A stretch of 64,000 nucleotides of DNA from Eucommia ulmoides. Taxonomy: Eukaryota > Streptophyta > Magnoliopsida > Garryales > Eucommiaceae. The DNA lies in assembly GCA_016647705.1 (NCBI GenBank), contig JAENRU010000464.1:186001-250000 (forward strand), written 5' to 3'. Both the position numbers and the translations under genes were made by a program. This document shows, piece by piece, positions 12,400-23,879 of this stretch (its first letter is position 1; every line of letters starts with the position of its first letter). The notes below the pieces were generated by a model that saw only the letters and a program-made list of their open reading frames with translations, did not search any database and was not told where the DNA came from.

Positions 12400-12879
12400 T
12401 GTTGAATCCAAGGTTTTTATGAATAACTAAGTGTTGATATTTTTATGGAACTAATGATTTTACTAAGTGTTTCAGATTAAAGTTCCATGTATTTGATTAA
12501 GAAGTGAATCGTTGAAGAAAATGTAACGAATGCAGAAATGTTGAGGATGTGAAGAGTTTTGAAGACATTGAAGACAACTAGGAGAAAATATTGTTTTTTA
12601 CCTATATATGTACTCTTAATGTAACCTGAATTGAGATCACACACGATACTTGAAATGAATAAATCTTATGTGTGTCTTAATAAGAAGTGATAAATTTAAG
12701 ATCCCAAAGTGTGTTTTATAATGTGCTAAGTATGTGAAATGGTACTTACACAGGGGTCGGTTAACTGGCACACAGCGTCGGTACTCAACTGACAAGGTTA
12801 ATAATCAAATTTGATTGTTTCGATCTTTGGGTCAAATCTCCTTGTTTTTAATGATGTTAAGTAAGGTTTTCAAGAGAAT

Positions 12880-12926
<47 letters not shown>

Positions 12927-14524
12927 CATATATTATATGATTCCTATTTAATTGGTCCATTTAATTAAATATTCTTTTAATTAAAGTGATTTAATATTTC
13001 ATATTTTGATGGATTTTGAATAAAAAATTTTAAGGGTCAAAATGAGTTTTTCCAAGAGTATTGTTAAATGAAACATATCTATTTTGAATAGATGGGATAT
13101 ATGGGACCTTGAGATGTCATTTAATAACATATGTTTTGAAAACTAACCGTCTGAGATTTAGTTCTACGTCTACTAAAAGAGATTTGCAGGATTGAGTTTA
13201 AGACATATCAAGAGCAACCAGTTTTGAGTTTTCTAAGAGTGAGATTATTGTTGAGATTTTTAAGATAGATTATTATTCAAGTTCTTGATTTAAGGCGCTA
13301 ATTGTTTGCGTCACCGGTTTGCATGTCTTACTATGAAATCGTTCTTGCTTTTAGTGAATCCTAGTGAGATCCTTCCAAACTCATTTTATTGCTTCTAATA
13401 TTATTTATTATTCACTGCTTGGTTAAGGGTTATTAGAAAATCATTTTTGAACTTAATTCCTAAAAATCTTTTAAACGGTTTTTGATTGATTATCTGATTA
13501 CGTGCTATTTGTGTGCTACACGCTTATTTTTATAATCAGATTTTTTTTTTTTTTTACCTATAATCAGATTGTTTTACCTCATATTTTATCTATCATGTAG
13601 TTTTTATTTGGGTCATTAATTGAATATATTTGTATTGAGGTGGTCTATAGAAGCTCTTTGTGGGAAGAAATTTGACATTTTTTATATTTGCGAGTTTGAG
13701 TGGACTAGACACCTTTGGCACGGTGTCTAATTAGGATAGCTAAAGCCTCGATCTTTTTCTTGTGAAAAAAATTAAGGTTTGATCTTTATCTTGCAAAAAT
13801 GTTAGGTTATTCTTATCCCTTGAAAAGATTAGGTTTTAATTATGGGAAAACCTTTTAAAAGTCTCAAGAATTGAAATCACCATTTTGTAGAGTCCCATTC
13901 TCCTTCACAAAAAAGGACTCTACAAAGTGGTGATTTGTACTCATGGGACTTCCCTAAAAGATTCCCTTTAATTATTCATGTAATAGAATTGAGTGATTGT
14001 AAATATTCTTCATAAGTCTCCAAAAATGATAAGTGTAAAAGCGTGAGAGAGTGGTAGGTTTGATCTTTAGTCTATTAAAGGGATTAGGTTTTGATTATTA
14101 CTGTAATGGAATTAGGTTAGTCTTGAGTCTGATAAAAAGATAGGATTCTTCTTGTGCATGTAAAAAGGATAATTATGAAGATTGAATTTGAGTTTGTAAA
14201 AAGAATCAAAATTGTAGGGGTCTAGTTCCTACTTGTGAAATAAATCAAGGGTTTAGTGAATTGCGAATCGTCGTGGAGCTCCGAGGATTAGATGTAGGTA
14301 AGAGTAGCTTGCTGAAGCAGGATAAATCCAGAATAAATTCTTATTAACTGCATTGTTTATCCTTTCTGAATTATTTGGGTGTGCATTTAGATTACACACA
14401 TTTTTGCTACTAATCAACATAATAATCAATTTAGGATAATTGAGAATTCGTGTTTAAGTGTTTAATTGATAAATTTTTAATCTACCCAATTCACTCTCCT
14501 CTTGGATAGTTCTTTGGGTCAACA
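12400..14524 (+). repeat. 5' LTR of a copia element related to element C
   Basis: It starts TGTTGAATCCAAGG and ends TTTGGGTCAACA, so it carries TGTT...AACA termini, and it is followed at once by a copia primer site. Its start, its middle phrase TGTTGATATTTTTATGG, the phrase GAGTAGCTTGCTGAAGCAGG and its closing CTACCCAATTCACTC block all correspond to the LTRs of element C read on the minus strand. It is therefore the same family inserted in the opposite orientation. It includes a (TA)n(GT)n microsatellite. Its left edge abuts the older copia pol pseudogene. Confidence 0.75.
12880..12924. repeat. (TA)n(GT)n microsatellite
   Basis: A compound dinucleotide repeat inside the LTR. Confidence 0.95.
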
Positions 14525-14525
14525 A

Positions 14526-14538
14526 TTGGTATTAGAAT
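14526..14538 (+). other. tRNA-iMet primer-binding site (degenerate)
   Basis: TTGGTATTAGAA directly after the LTR matches the copia primer site TTGGTATCAGAGC with few changes. It fixes the LTR as a 5' LTR on the + strand. Confidence 0.75.
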
Positions 14539-14544
14539 TTGTTT

Positions 14545-16208
14545 TAGCTTGATTAGGCTTAATACATGTATCTGCACTCTCATAGCTACTTGTATCTAAC
14601 ATGTGTGTAAAATATTTATTAGATGTAACAAGTATTACACAAGTACATTTATTATAGCTACATATAATTTGTAATTACAAAATTACGTGTAACTAATATT
14701 ACATAAATTTATGTAATATAGTTATATGTGATTTGTAATTATTAACTTGTAACTAATTTTAGTTATATATAACTAATATTCACTATAAAACATACTTACT
14801 CACCAAACTCTCTCTATCCTCCACACGCAACGTGTGAGCACATGCGAGACTAATGTGGAGCCAAAAATCAGTTTAAGGGACTAAATCTAAATGTATGTTT
14901 TAAGTAGGATAAATAACAGATCACATCCACTATTTGCGATTAACCACCAATCATCCCAATAGAAAATGAAAAATATTTATCAAAAAAATGTTTCTACTCA
15001 CATTTGGCAATTTGATAATCGAGCAAACAATAGACCATATTGGTTGTTCTATTCTGAGATCTCTAAAGAACTAATTAACTTATACTCACATCGAATGGTA
15101 TTTGGCCGATGCCACACTGGTATCCCAAGTACTAACCCTATGTTTTAGAGGTTTTAATTAATAAGGGAGTTAGGAGCTAGGATCATTGACGAAATTCTTG
15201 CAGTATCAGAGTTCGCCGCCTAAGAGAGAGACTCTCACCGGAGATGAACCACGTGTCACTGTCGTCCAAGCTAGAGAAAGAAGATCACAATATTAAAAAA
15301 AAAACCACATTAGCCCCTATGTTTTTTAATAGTATGAAAATAGTCCCTATTAAAAATTTTGAAGGGTATAAATGCAATTCAACATTAATTAATGGAATTT
15401 TTTAGACTTTCACCCTTTCACTGTTAAAGTTAACATAAAACTTATACTTAAGTTTTAAGCACATGGGGTATAAGTGGTAACAAAATTATTATAGGAGTAC
15501 AAAGTGCAATTCAATCTAACCACAAGAGTGCAAAGTGAAATTAACCCTTCTATCGAAATGAGTCATTTATTTTTTTAACAAAATTCCGCCATGGGACGTT
15601 TACTCATTTTTCACTAAATAAATTATGTAGTTTTCATATATTAATTTTCAAGATGTATTCATTTTTTCTCTGTGTTTGTTTATTTTTCATTTACAAAATA
15701 GTTGTCTGTTTTTTAGAAAATTCAACTGCCACTCTTTTCACCGATTGTCTTAAAAATATTTTACAAAACAATTTTTATAGTTCCTAATCTATCACCTTGT
15801 CTACTTTTTATTGTTATACTTTTACTATTTTATAAATTAAATTTCAACTAATTTTTTTATATTTATACTTTTTTATTTTTCCACAAATTTTCTTTACTAT
15901 AAATTTTCTCATTTTAAACATCTCATATTACATTATAATTTTCTCACACATTAGTAGTAAAATCTCTATCTATAATGTTTTAAAAAATAAGCGAAACAAA
16001 CTTTTCATAATTTAAAATATTCTCCGAATATTATTTTTAAAATTTTTGAAAACTATTTTAAAATATGACACTAAATAGTCTTAATTCCCAATGAAGGTGA
16101 GTTGTTTTGCTGATCTCACTCCTTCTAAATAGGTTGAAAAATTGAAATTTGTACTTTTAACCCTTTGAAGTGTATGTTGAAATGATTCCTATGGTGTCTG
16201 TTTTTTGT

Positions 16209-16248
<40 letters not shown>

Positions 16249-16400
16249 CAAATGAAACATTTGCACCCTGAATAATCCACTAAAAACTTGTCTTAAAGAC
16301 CTTATTTTGGGACTATTTTTCATTATTGCAAGAATAATCCCCTAAAACTTATGCTCAAAATTTCCTTGATATAATCTACAGCTTAGGGAGTTCTGCAAAA
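14545..16400. other. Gene-free stretch; lost interior of the copia element, MITE fragment, T39 run
   Basis: After the primer site no gag or pol is readable. AT-rich sequence follows with GTAATTACAAATT-type repeats (14600-14790). Near 15545 AAAGTGAAATTAACCCTT closes a truncated member of the AGGGTTAATT terminal family. At 16210-16248 there is a run of 39 T. A segment of about 80 bp near 14965-15040, containing CATTTGGCAATTTGATAATC, recurs diverged inside the intron of the defensin-like gene (about 17035-17105). Confidence 0.5.
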
Positions 16401-16676
16401 GTGTCGAATAATCATGAAATTAATTTGTGAAATGCTAAAGCATTATATTGAAAACTACAAGCATCACTTGCAAATAAAGATAAGACAACAAACACACTTT
16501 TATATCCAATAGATAATAATACATAAGTAACAACAACGCGAGTACATTGTTTCCACTTGAATAAGCAAACACACACACAATAACATAGTAGACCAACTGG
16601 TACTATCAGTACACAATACTAGTGCAGATTGTTGCTGCTATGGACATGTTACTATATGTAGTAACTAGCTAGCAAC

Positions 16677-16684
16677 ATTTATTT
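16677..16684 (-). terminator. Candidate polyadenylation signal of the defensin-like gene
   Basis: Minus-strand TCATAAATAAATG about 37-43 nt after the stop codon contains AATAAA. In AT-rich DNA this motif is weak evidence on its own. Confidence 0.4.
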
Positions 16685-16719
16685 ATGAAGTAAATTTTTA
16701 TTATTTGGAGAGTTTTTGA

Positions 16720-17624
16720 TTAACTACACCTACGGTAACAGTAGCAGAAGCCTTGCTCACATCTGCCGAAACGCCAACGCGGCCTAGGGCATTTTCCAGT
16801 ACAGCCTTGACACCCCCCCATGCGCGATCTGCAAAGTCTTTGAGCATTCGCCATTTGCATCTCTGGAAAGACAAATCCAATGTTAGATATTGAAAGGCTC
16901 CTACTTCATAATTTTATTCGTCTAAAATTGAGTTGCACTCAAATTATTGTTTTTGCTACCATCAATAAAAGGTTTAGGCCGTATTGGGTTTTGCCTGTTT
17001 CTCTTCCCAAACAAAGATTGGAATAAAGAATATGCAAAATATTTATCGAAAAATAATGTTGAGACTCTCATTTGGCAATTCGACAATCAAGCAAATAATT
17101 AATAGAATTTTTTTTTTTTTCCTTTCTTCTATTTCTTCTATTTGTTCTAAACTTTTTCAAAATAACAACCAACTTAAAAATTATTTAATGGTCATAAATT
17201 ACGAGAGTCAATCCAATTAATGAAATAAAGCGACAGATGGATCAAATTGTAGTCATATAGAAACTTTTGAAATTGAGACAAACAAAAGGTTAATTAGGAT
17301 TCTATTAATTTGTGACTGCCTAAATTTTTTTGGGACCAAATGCATAATTTCCCTAAAAGAAATATATGGAAAAAATGTATGTTTCATATTTATATATTAG
17401 TGTTTCAAAGAATTGAAGACAAGTATTGAACTGATATTATCCAAATTTGGCAGAGTGTTCAGAGAAAAGAAAAGAGCTATAAATGGCAATATGAAAAAAA
17501 GAAGAAGAAGAAGAGGAAATGGGAATATGAAGTTACAAGACTACCCACCAGAAGGTGCAAAGAGGAGGAGGAAGCAGCAAATGAGAGCAAGAAGGCTAGC
17601 ACCACTAATCAGAGACTTAGCCAT
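16720..17624 (-). CDS. Defensin-like cysteine-rich secreted peptide, two exons
   Basis: Exon 1 is 17549-17624 and exon 2 is 16720-16862. The 686-bp intron runs from GTGGGT to TTTCCAG, in phase 1. The spliced reading is 72 codons. It begins MAKSLISG and has a hydrophobic core (LLALICCFLLLF) typical of a secretion signal. A plausible cleavage after ANA leaves a cationic mature peptide of about 40 residues starting QRLC. The mature part has eight cysteines spaced C-x6-C-x2-C-x3-C-x9-C-x4-C-x-C-x3-C. The C-x3-C and C-x-C pairs, and a G-x-C...C segment near the end (GRCEQGFC), match the cysteine-stabilised alpha-beta fold of plant defensins. An intron between signal and mature regions is also usual for this family. 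Such peptides act outside the cell, often antifungal or in signalling. The C2-C3 gap is shorter than in classical defensins, so it is a divergent member. No stops or frameshifts; expression unknown. Confidence 0.75.
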
Positions 17625-17678
17625 TGTTACTATGTATTTCTTATGCTTGTGGGGAAGTTAGATGAATGCTTAGGAGGT

Positions 17679-17685
17679 ATTTATA
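17679..17685 (-). promoter_or_regulatory. TATA box of the defensin-like gene
   Basis: On the minus strand GCATATAAATACC places TATAAAT about 55 bp upstream of the start codon. This leaves room for a leader of about 25-30 nt, a normal plant core-promoter geometry. Confidence 0.55.
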
Positions 17686-17689
17686 TGCA

Positions 17690-18960
17690 AAAATCGTGCC
17701 CCTTGTTCAATGATCATTGGGTTTGATATAATTTTTAAAAAAAAAAATATTAAAAAAAGAAGAAGAAGAAGATAAAATACCCGGTTGATCCCTTAAGTTT
17801 CGGGATTATGTCAAATAAGTCCGGATATTTTACTTTTCATAATAAATTATAAGTTCTAGAAGTTAGTTGCGTTTAAGACAATTGAGAGATTTCTAATGGA
17901 ATTGAAGGGATTTTAGCTGCCTTTTGGTGGTTAAAATGATGTTAGAGGCAATTGAAATTCCCTTCAAACCATCTATGACACTGTATGACATTTGTGCACA
18001 GAACAATTTTAGTAAATAAAATAAAGAGAAATTAAAATTAAGTACAATAACTTTGGGGACTCAATTGAAATAATTGAAGTACTAAGAATTTTTCCGACAC
18101 TCATCTAAAACACCAACGCCCGACGACACATTCAAACCATAAAAAATAAAAGGAAAGAAGAAGGGTGACTAGTTCAAAAGGGGGAGTTGACAATATTGAA
18201 TAAATATTCATAAAAACTTGAAGAACTGATCAAATAATTAAGAGCTGGTGACGACAAAAACATTGACCTACTTGCGGACCAATAAAAGTGGGGAAAGTGG
18301 TGAGCCTCCAATCCGACGAGTAGTGGTTCGAATTTATCCATAGTCAAATGGTTTCGATCTAAGTTCTAGTTTCAAAATATAAATCCAATGCAGTTTTGAT
18401 TTTAGATCTATTTCTTTATACATATTACCGCATACATGTTGTTTTAGATCTATTTCTTTATACATATTACCTTTATTTTTCTTTCACTTGCAATTTTACC
18501 TAGTTAGGGTTTATCATTTGTTAATTTGTTTTTTATGACGTTTGAACTTCATGTTTTATACTTTATTTATGTTCGTGATATCTGTTATAAAATTAGCAAT
18601 TTGATGGATTAATTTTGATATTGTATGGAATTTATGCTTTATATTTTATTTATGTTTTTGTTTATAATTTTATGAATTTACAGTGCTAGCAAGTAGTAAC
18701 TATACATATATAAAAGTTAGAGAAAATTATCACTAAGTATTGTTTTAACTTTCCATGTACCAATAAATGTCAATTAGTTAAAATTAAACCAAAAACTCCC
18801 ATCCTAGTTATTTTTTAAACTGTTAGTCCCATTTTCAAAAAATCGTACGTGTCAAATTACCAATTTACCCCTGATATGTTTTAACCATATTTCACTTATG
18901 TTCTTCATGGTCGCCCCTCCACCGTTGTTCTCTCTTCTTCACCTCCATAATCGCCTCCAC
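17690..18960. other. Gene-free AT-rich stretch with a short direct repeat
   Basis: No gene supported. A phrase of about 29 bp that begins TTTAGATCTATTTCTTTATA occurs twice, about 43 bp apart (about 18400 and 18443). GA-rich sequence lies at 17757-17775. Confidence 0.45.
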
Positions 18961-19560
18961 ATCCATTGCTGTCTCGATTCTCCACCGCTGTAATCTACAC
19001 CCCCATCACCGTCGTATCCACCTGTGATTCATTGTTATTTTTCGCTGTACTCCGTCACCGTTTGATTGTCCCAAGATTCATCGTCGTTTTTTGCCGCCGT
19101 ACTTATCGATTCTCTTCTCTACCTTGCCATTCAATCGTTGCCGCCATTGCCCATCGGTATTTCGTGAGTTCGTTGATATTTGTTTACATATTTATATTCA
19201 TTGCTTATTATTCAATGATTTCGTGAGTTTGTTGATATCTCTTGATTTCGTGATTTCGTTGATTTTCGTGAGTTTGTTGATATCTGTTGATTTCTTGATT
19301 TCGTTGATTTTCGTGAGTTCGTTGATATATGTTTTTACATATTTATATTCATTGCTTATTATTGTTCCAGATTTCTATTTTTCGTTGACATCTTGGTGCA
19401 TGCACCTTTCCATTTTCTGATTCTCGATTTGTTGATTTCGATCTGATTTCATTTTGCAGAAATCGAGTTAGGGTTTTGTTTTGCAGAAATTGATTTAGGG
19501 TTTTAGGGGATAAAATAATTGATGATTTCAATTTTGGTTTTGATCTCCCTATCTATTTCT
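18961..19560. repeat. Imperfect 45-bp and 145-bp duplications
   Basis: A phrase GTGAGTTTGTTGATATCT followed by TTGATTTC/GTTGATTTTC repeats from about 19222 with a period near 45 bp. The flanking phrase ACATATTTATATTCATTGC occurs at about 19187 and 19337. Open frames here are made of the repeats and are not treated as genes. Confidence 0.65.
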
Positions 19561-19869
19561 CTCTATCAATTTCAAATTTCAATTTTTTCGATTTTTGTTG
19601 ATTTCGATTTTGATTTCATTTACAGAAATTGATTTTACGTTTTAGGGATGAAAGAATTGATGAAAATATTTCAGTTAGATCTCCCCCATCAATGATGATT
19701 TTTGGTGTCTTTCCATCAATGATTTACTGAAGAATTGTTAGTTTCGAAATCATTGCCTTCAATCATTTACTGAAGCCTTAGAATTTTCGTGAACATATGT
19801 TTTCACTTTCTATCATTTCCTTGTTTTTGATCTTGAGTGTTAGTTCGCGTGGAATTTGGTTGAGTTTAG

Positions 19870-21195
19870 ACATTGTTACATTTAACACAATAGACAGTGC
19901 CACATTCAACACGCACTTTAAATTTTGAATTTTGACAATATTAGGAAGCGTCACATTCACGAGACAATCGACACTTTCTGGTTTGTTATTCGGTTTGATT
20001 TATCAAGTTTGAGCATGAATAAGCAGGTATCCCCTATGTTTGGATTGAGTGTTACATTCAACACGTATATTGTTTTGTGATAATTTCTCAAAAACAATAT
20101 GTGCGTTGTATGTAAGATCAGATAATGCTACATTCAACATGTATATTGTTTTTGAATATTTTGCAAGATTAGACAGTGTTAAATTTAACACAAATGTGAT
20201 GCTTGATAAAATGTGTATACTAGCTATGCTTGCAAGGTGTGATTAATTTGTGTTGCATATTTCAAAATTATTTCATAAAATGATCATCTTCTATTATGGT
20301 TTATTTCAGGTTTTTAACTTTGGCTTCATATTTCCAACATGGTAATAGAATGATCATTTTCTTATTTCATGACTTTCATTTTTCTTTCTTGATTTCCCTT
20401 AAAGTATTAGTCTATCATGTAATAGAAGTATGTTAAGTGATTTTTGAGAATACTAAACAGTGTTACATTCAACACACATATTATTTTTGAATATTTGGTA
20501 AGATTAGACAGTGTTACATTCAACACGCACATTGAAATTTTAAACTTTGGCAATATTTAGATAATGTCACATTCAACACACATATTGTTTTTGAATCTTG
20601 GCAACATTAGACAGTATTACATTCAACACTCACATTAAATTATGAATTTTGGCAATTTTTTAGAATGTTACATTCAACAAGGACATTGAAATTTGAATTT
20701 TGACAATATTAGACAGTGTTACAATCAACAAGCATTTTTTGAAAAAGTTTGTTTGATAATTATAGATAGTGTTACATTCAATATGCACGTTGAATCTTAA
20801 AATTTTGGTAATATTAGGAAGTGTTACATTCAACACAAATACAACCAGATTATTCGGTGTGGTTTTATCAAATTTTTTAATATTTGGCAGATTAGACAGT
20901 GTTACATTTAGTACACACACAACCAGTTTAGCGATGAATTCTTAAAAAAAGAAAAGACAAAATTGAAACTAAATTAAATACGGGGTGAAAATGTAACAAA
21001 CACTCTTTTTAATTGAAACCCTATCTGTATCTATGGAATTGTGAACCTTTCAACCCGATTAGACAGTGTTACATTCAACACACACGTTGAATTTTGATGT
21101 TTTGGCAAATATTTAGGAAATATTACATTCAACACACACACTGAAAACAATGGGAGGGTCAATTGAGAATATTAGACAATGTTACATTCAACACG
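19870..21195. repeat. Degenerate ~52-bp minisatellite with hairpin core
   Basis: About 18 copies of a core close to GTGTTACATTCAACAC. Between 20458 and 20836 eight cores are spaced about 48-54 bp apart; outside that block the spacing is looser. The core is an inverted repeat (GTGTT, a 6-nt loop, AACAC). Sequence between cores is a less conserved AT-rich TTTGAATTTTGGCAATATTAG-like segment. Repeat-derived open frames on the minus strand give recurring NVTLSNI-type words; coding is doubtful. Confidence 0.85.
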
Positions 21196-21477
21196 TATAT
21201 TATTTGTGAGCATCAACACGGTTTACAATTTGATTTTGGGTTTGGTATTTTCTTAATGGTTTCAGTTTTAGTTTCTACTGAAATCATATCAAAATCGACC
21301 CATTATCATCCCAAGCGCCATATTTAAGCTAGCATTTTCCTATTCCTAGATATATATGCTTTTATAGGTTCCTAAATATCTATTTATGTTCTTCAAATTT
21401 CGGAAAAGAATAAAAAATCATGAAGTAATTATATTCTGTTCTAGAAATGTACTCTCAAATTCTTGGAGGTAAACATA

Positions 21478-21481
<4 letters not shown>

Positions 21482-21545
<64 letters not shown>
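21482..21545. repeat. (AT)n microsatellite
   Basis: About 64 bp of AT dinucleotides. Confidence 0.97.
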
Positions 21546-21552
<7 letters not shown>

Positions 21553-21599
21553 CGAATATATTTCTATTTTCCCCAAGTCTTAAATCGATTATAGAACAA

Positions 21600-23600
21600 A
21601 TCAAACGTATGCCCCAATTGTTTAGTGTCTATGCTCCCTAATTTATGTTCTGACTCTTAAAACTTTAGGAATAATGTACAAAAGTATGTTTTTTAAGGGC
21701 AAATGTTGGGAATTAGCAATCCACTGGCCACCACCACTCATGTCGACCACTACCACGCTAGCAACCTTCTTCTACGCCGGCCATCACCACCCACAAAATA
21801 TGAATATTTATTGTCATATATTCAAAGAAATAAAAGAAGAAGAATAAATCTTGGCCAATAATTATTTATATTTATTATCATACATTTATAGAAATAAAAA
21901 ATGAAAGAAATTTTATTATTTAGTCCTCTAAAGATATAGAAACTATAAAATAGAGTTCTAACTACTTTAGTTAAGTTTTTAGTCCCCATTTTTTTTTTAG
22001 AAAATAGTTCCCATTCTTTGATCATTGTTTTTCCTTAATTTACATAAAATGTTATTCTATTAAATATAAAAACATGTGAACATTCACATTTTGTGATGTG
22101 TATATGTGAATATTCGTGTTCATATGATTTGTGTGAATGTTCACATATCATTTGTGTGTGAATGTGGGTGTCAACATATTTGTCCGGTGTGATGTTTGTT
22201 TACTTTATAACTTGACATTGAGGATGAAGATTAGTGAATAGTATTGTTGTTTGAGTGTGTAAACATTCTTGAGTTTTTGGTAGGAATCAATATTAATATG
22301 TTGTGTTTTAAGTTTAATTTGTGGATGTTAACGTAACTACCCACTCAATGAATAAACAAAAATACCACAAAAATTAACAAAGATGAACAAATCAAAAATA
22401 TATCTGAAATGACAAAGTGCTATCCTAATCTAAAATTTATTAGGTCTGAAAAATTCCAAAGGCACAACTAAGAACAAATAAAAAAAATTGAAAAAAAAGT
22501 AAAACTACCGAAAAATAAACTAATGTGAATATTTCACTAAGCCACATGAACATTCACACTATTATTTGAATTGTGTAAATGTTGAGGGAAGAAAATATAG
22601 AATAAAACTAAGAAATTAAAACTAAAGCAAAAGAGAAGGAGAAAAATAAAATTAGTTGTCCCTTAAACATTCAATGCAATTGAATGTTCATGTGATCATT
22701 CATCGTCAACCGCAAATCTGGTGTTTCATCTTCATCTAAAACTATGGCTGATCAGATGTTTCATTTCACAAACCCTTTATGTTCACCTCCACCATTTAGA
22801 TCTATTCATTTTCGTCCCCAATTTCCTCTCCAAAGCTACGCCCTAATGCCCGATACACGATTGTTGTTCGATTCACTTTTCTCAACAGAAGATGCATTCA
22901 CAAATCTGGATATTCACATTTCTATGACTGATGTGAATGTTCATACTATTTTATGAATAATAAATAGAACATAGTGTAAATGTTGACGGAGAAAAATGCA
23001 AAATAAAAATAAAAAATTAAAACTAAAACAAAAAAGAAAGGGGAAAATATAATTAGTTGTCCTTTAACCATTCCATACTATTAAACCAACTATTTGGTCG
23101 TCAGTGGAGATCTATTTGCATGAATATCAATCGTTCTTTAGTATACGAATTCTCTAGATTTAGATTTGTTCATTAATGGATTCAGTTCATATTCAATTTC
23201 CATTTAATCTCATCTCTGATTTTTGATTCGCGGAGGCGACAAATGGATGTGTTCAAATCGATGCAGTGGCAGCGAATGGTAAAGGAATTTTCCAGATTTG
23301 GAAAATTCTAGATCTATTCATCTCTGATTCATCTGGTGTTCAGATTTGTTTGTCTTCGTTTTCATCTCCGATTCATCTCAGATTCATATTTGTTGTTTTT
23401 GTTTTAATCTTTGATTTTTTCGATTTGCGTTGACAACGAACGACAACAAATAGATGCTTCAAATAGAAGTGGTGGTAGCGGACAGGAAAAGAATTTTCCA
23501 GATCTAAAAAATTCCAGATCAGGTACATCGGATACATCAGAAACTATCATTTGATTTCAACCGCCATCTCTGCTACCGTTTCATTCTGAATTGTCACATA
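21600..23600. other. Gene-free stretch with direct repeats and GTGAATGTTCAC motifs
   Basis: Between about 22075 and 22960 the palindrome-like words GTGAACATTCAC and GTGAATGTTCACA recur on both strands. A segment of about 110 bp ending AATTAGTTGTCC recurs about 410 bp apart (about 22565 and 22975). A third pair (about 23215-23345 and 23400-23525) shares GAATTTTCCAGAT. No gene is supported; the open frame at 22744-22956 shows no recognisable domain. Confidence 0.5.
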
Positions 23601-23707
23601 TTAGTAAATTATGGCAGCGACGACGTTGGTTTACTTTGATTTGACTTCAGTAGTGGTGATGGTGGGGGCTTATGGACCAGATCTAGATTTTTGTTTGTTA
23701 AAGAAAC

Positions 23708-23875
23708 TGGATGAGATTGACAAAGTTCAACCGCCTGGACTACGTTTGTGGATGGATCGTTAAACCATAATGGCTTGGGGGTTGGTGTGGTGATTCGAAC
23801 ACCAGAGGGTGATACTCTAGAGTATGCGCTCAGACTCGTGTTTAAAGTGACTAGTAAAAGTGTCAACATTCTAGT
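23708..23875 (+). pseudogene. Ty3/gypsy Tat-type RNase H fragment
   Basis: An open stretch of about 45 codons reads WTTFVDGSLNHNGLG, then GVVIRTPEGDTLEYAL and a KVTSKSV end. This matches the first strand and following turn of the RNase H carried by Tat/Ogre-type gypsy elements, where the D of VDGS is catalytic. The usual acidic E further on is lost as the reading ends. No other domain or LTR of this element is visible. Confidence 0.68.
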
Positions 23876-23879
23876 TAAT

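Noticed and set aside
17221..17548. Alternative donor GTAGTC at 17544 for the defensin-like gene
   Set aside because: It joins exon 2 in a frame that stops after about 26 codons and destroys the cysteine pattern.
18230..18420. Possible SINE with a tRNA-like B box (GGTTCGAAT at about 18330)
   Set aside because: No convincing A box at the right distance, no poly(A) tail and no flanking duplication.
19966..20920. Open frames with repeated NVTLSNI-type words on the minus strand
   Set aside because: The words come from translating the 52-bp minisatellite; frames are short and do not join.
22744..22956. Seventy-codon + strand open frame starting MADQMFHF
   Set aside because: No recognisable domain, no splice or promoter context, sits in a local duplication.
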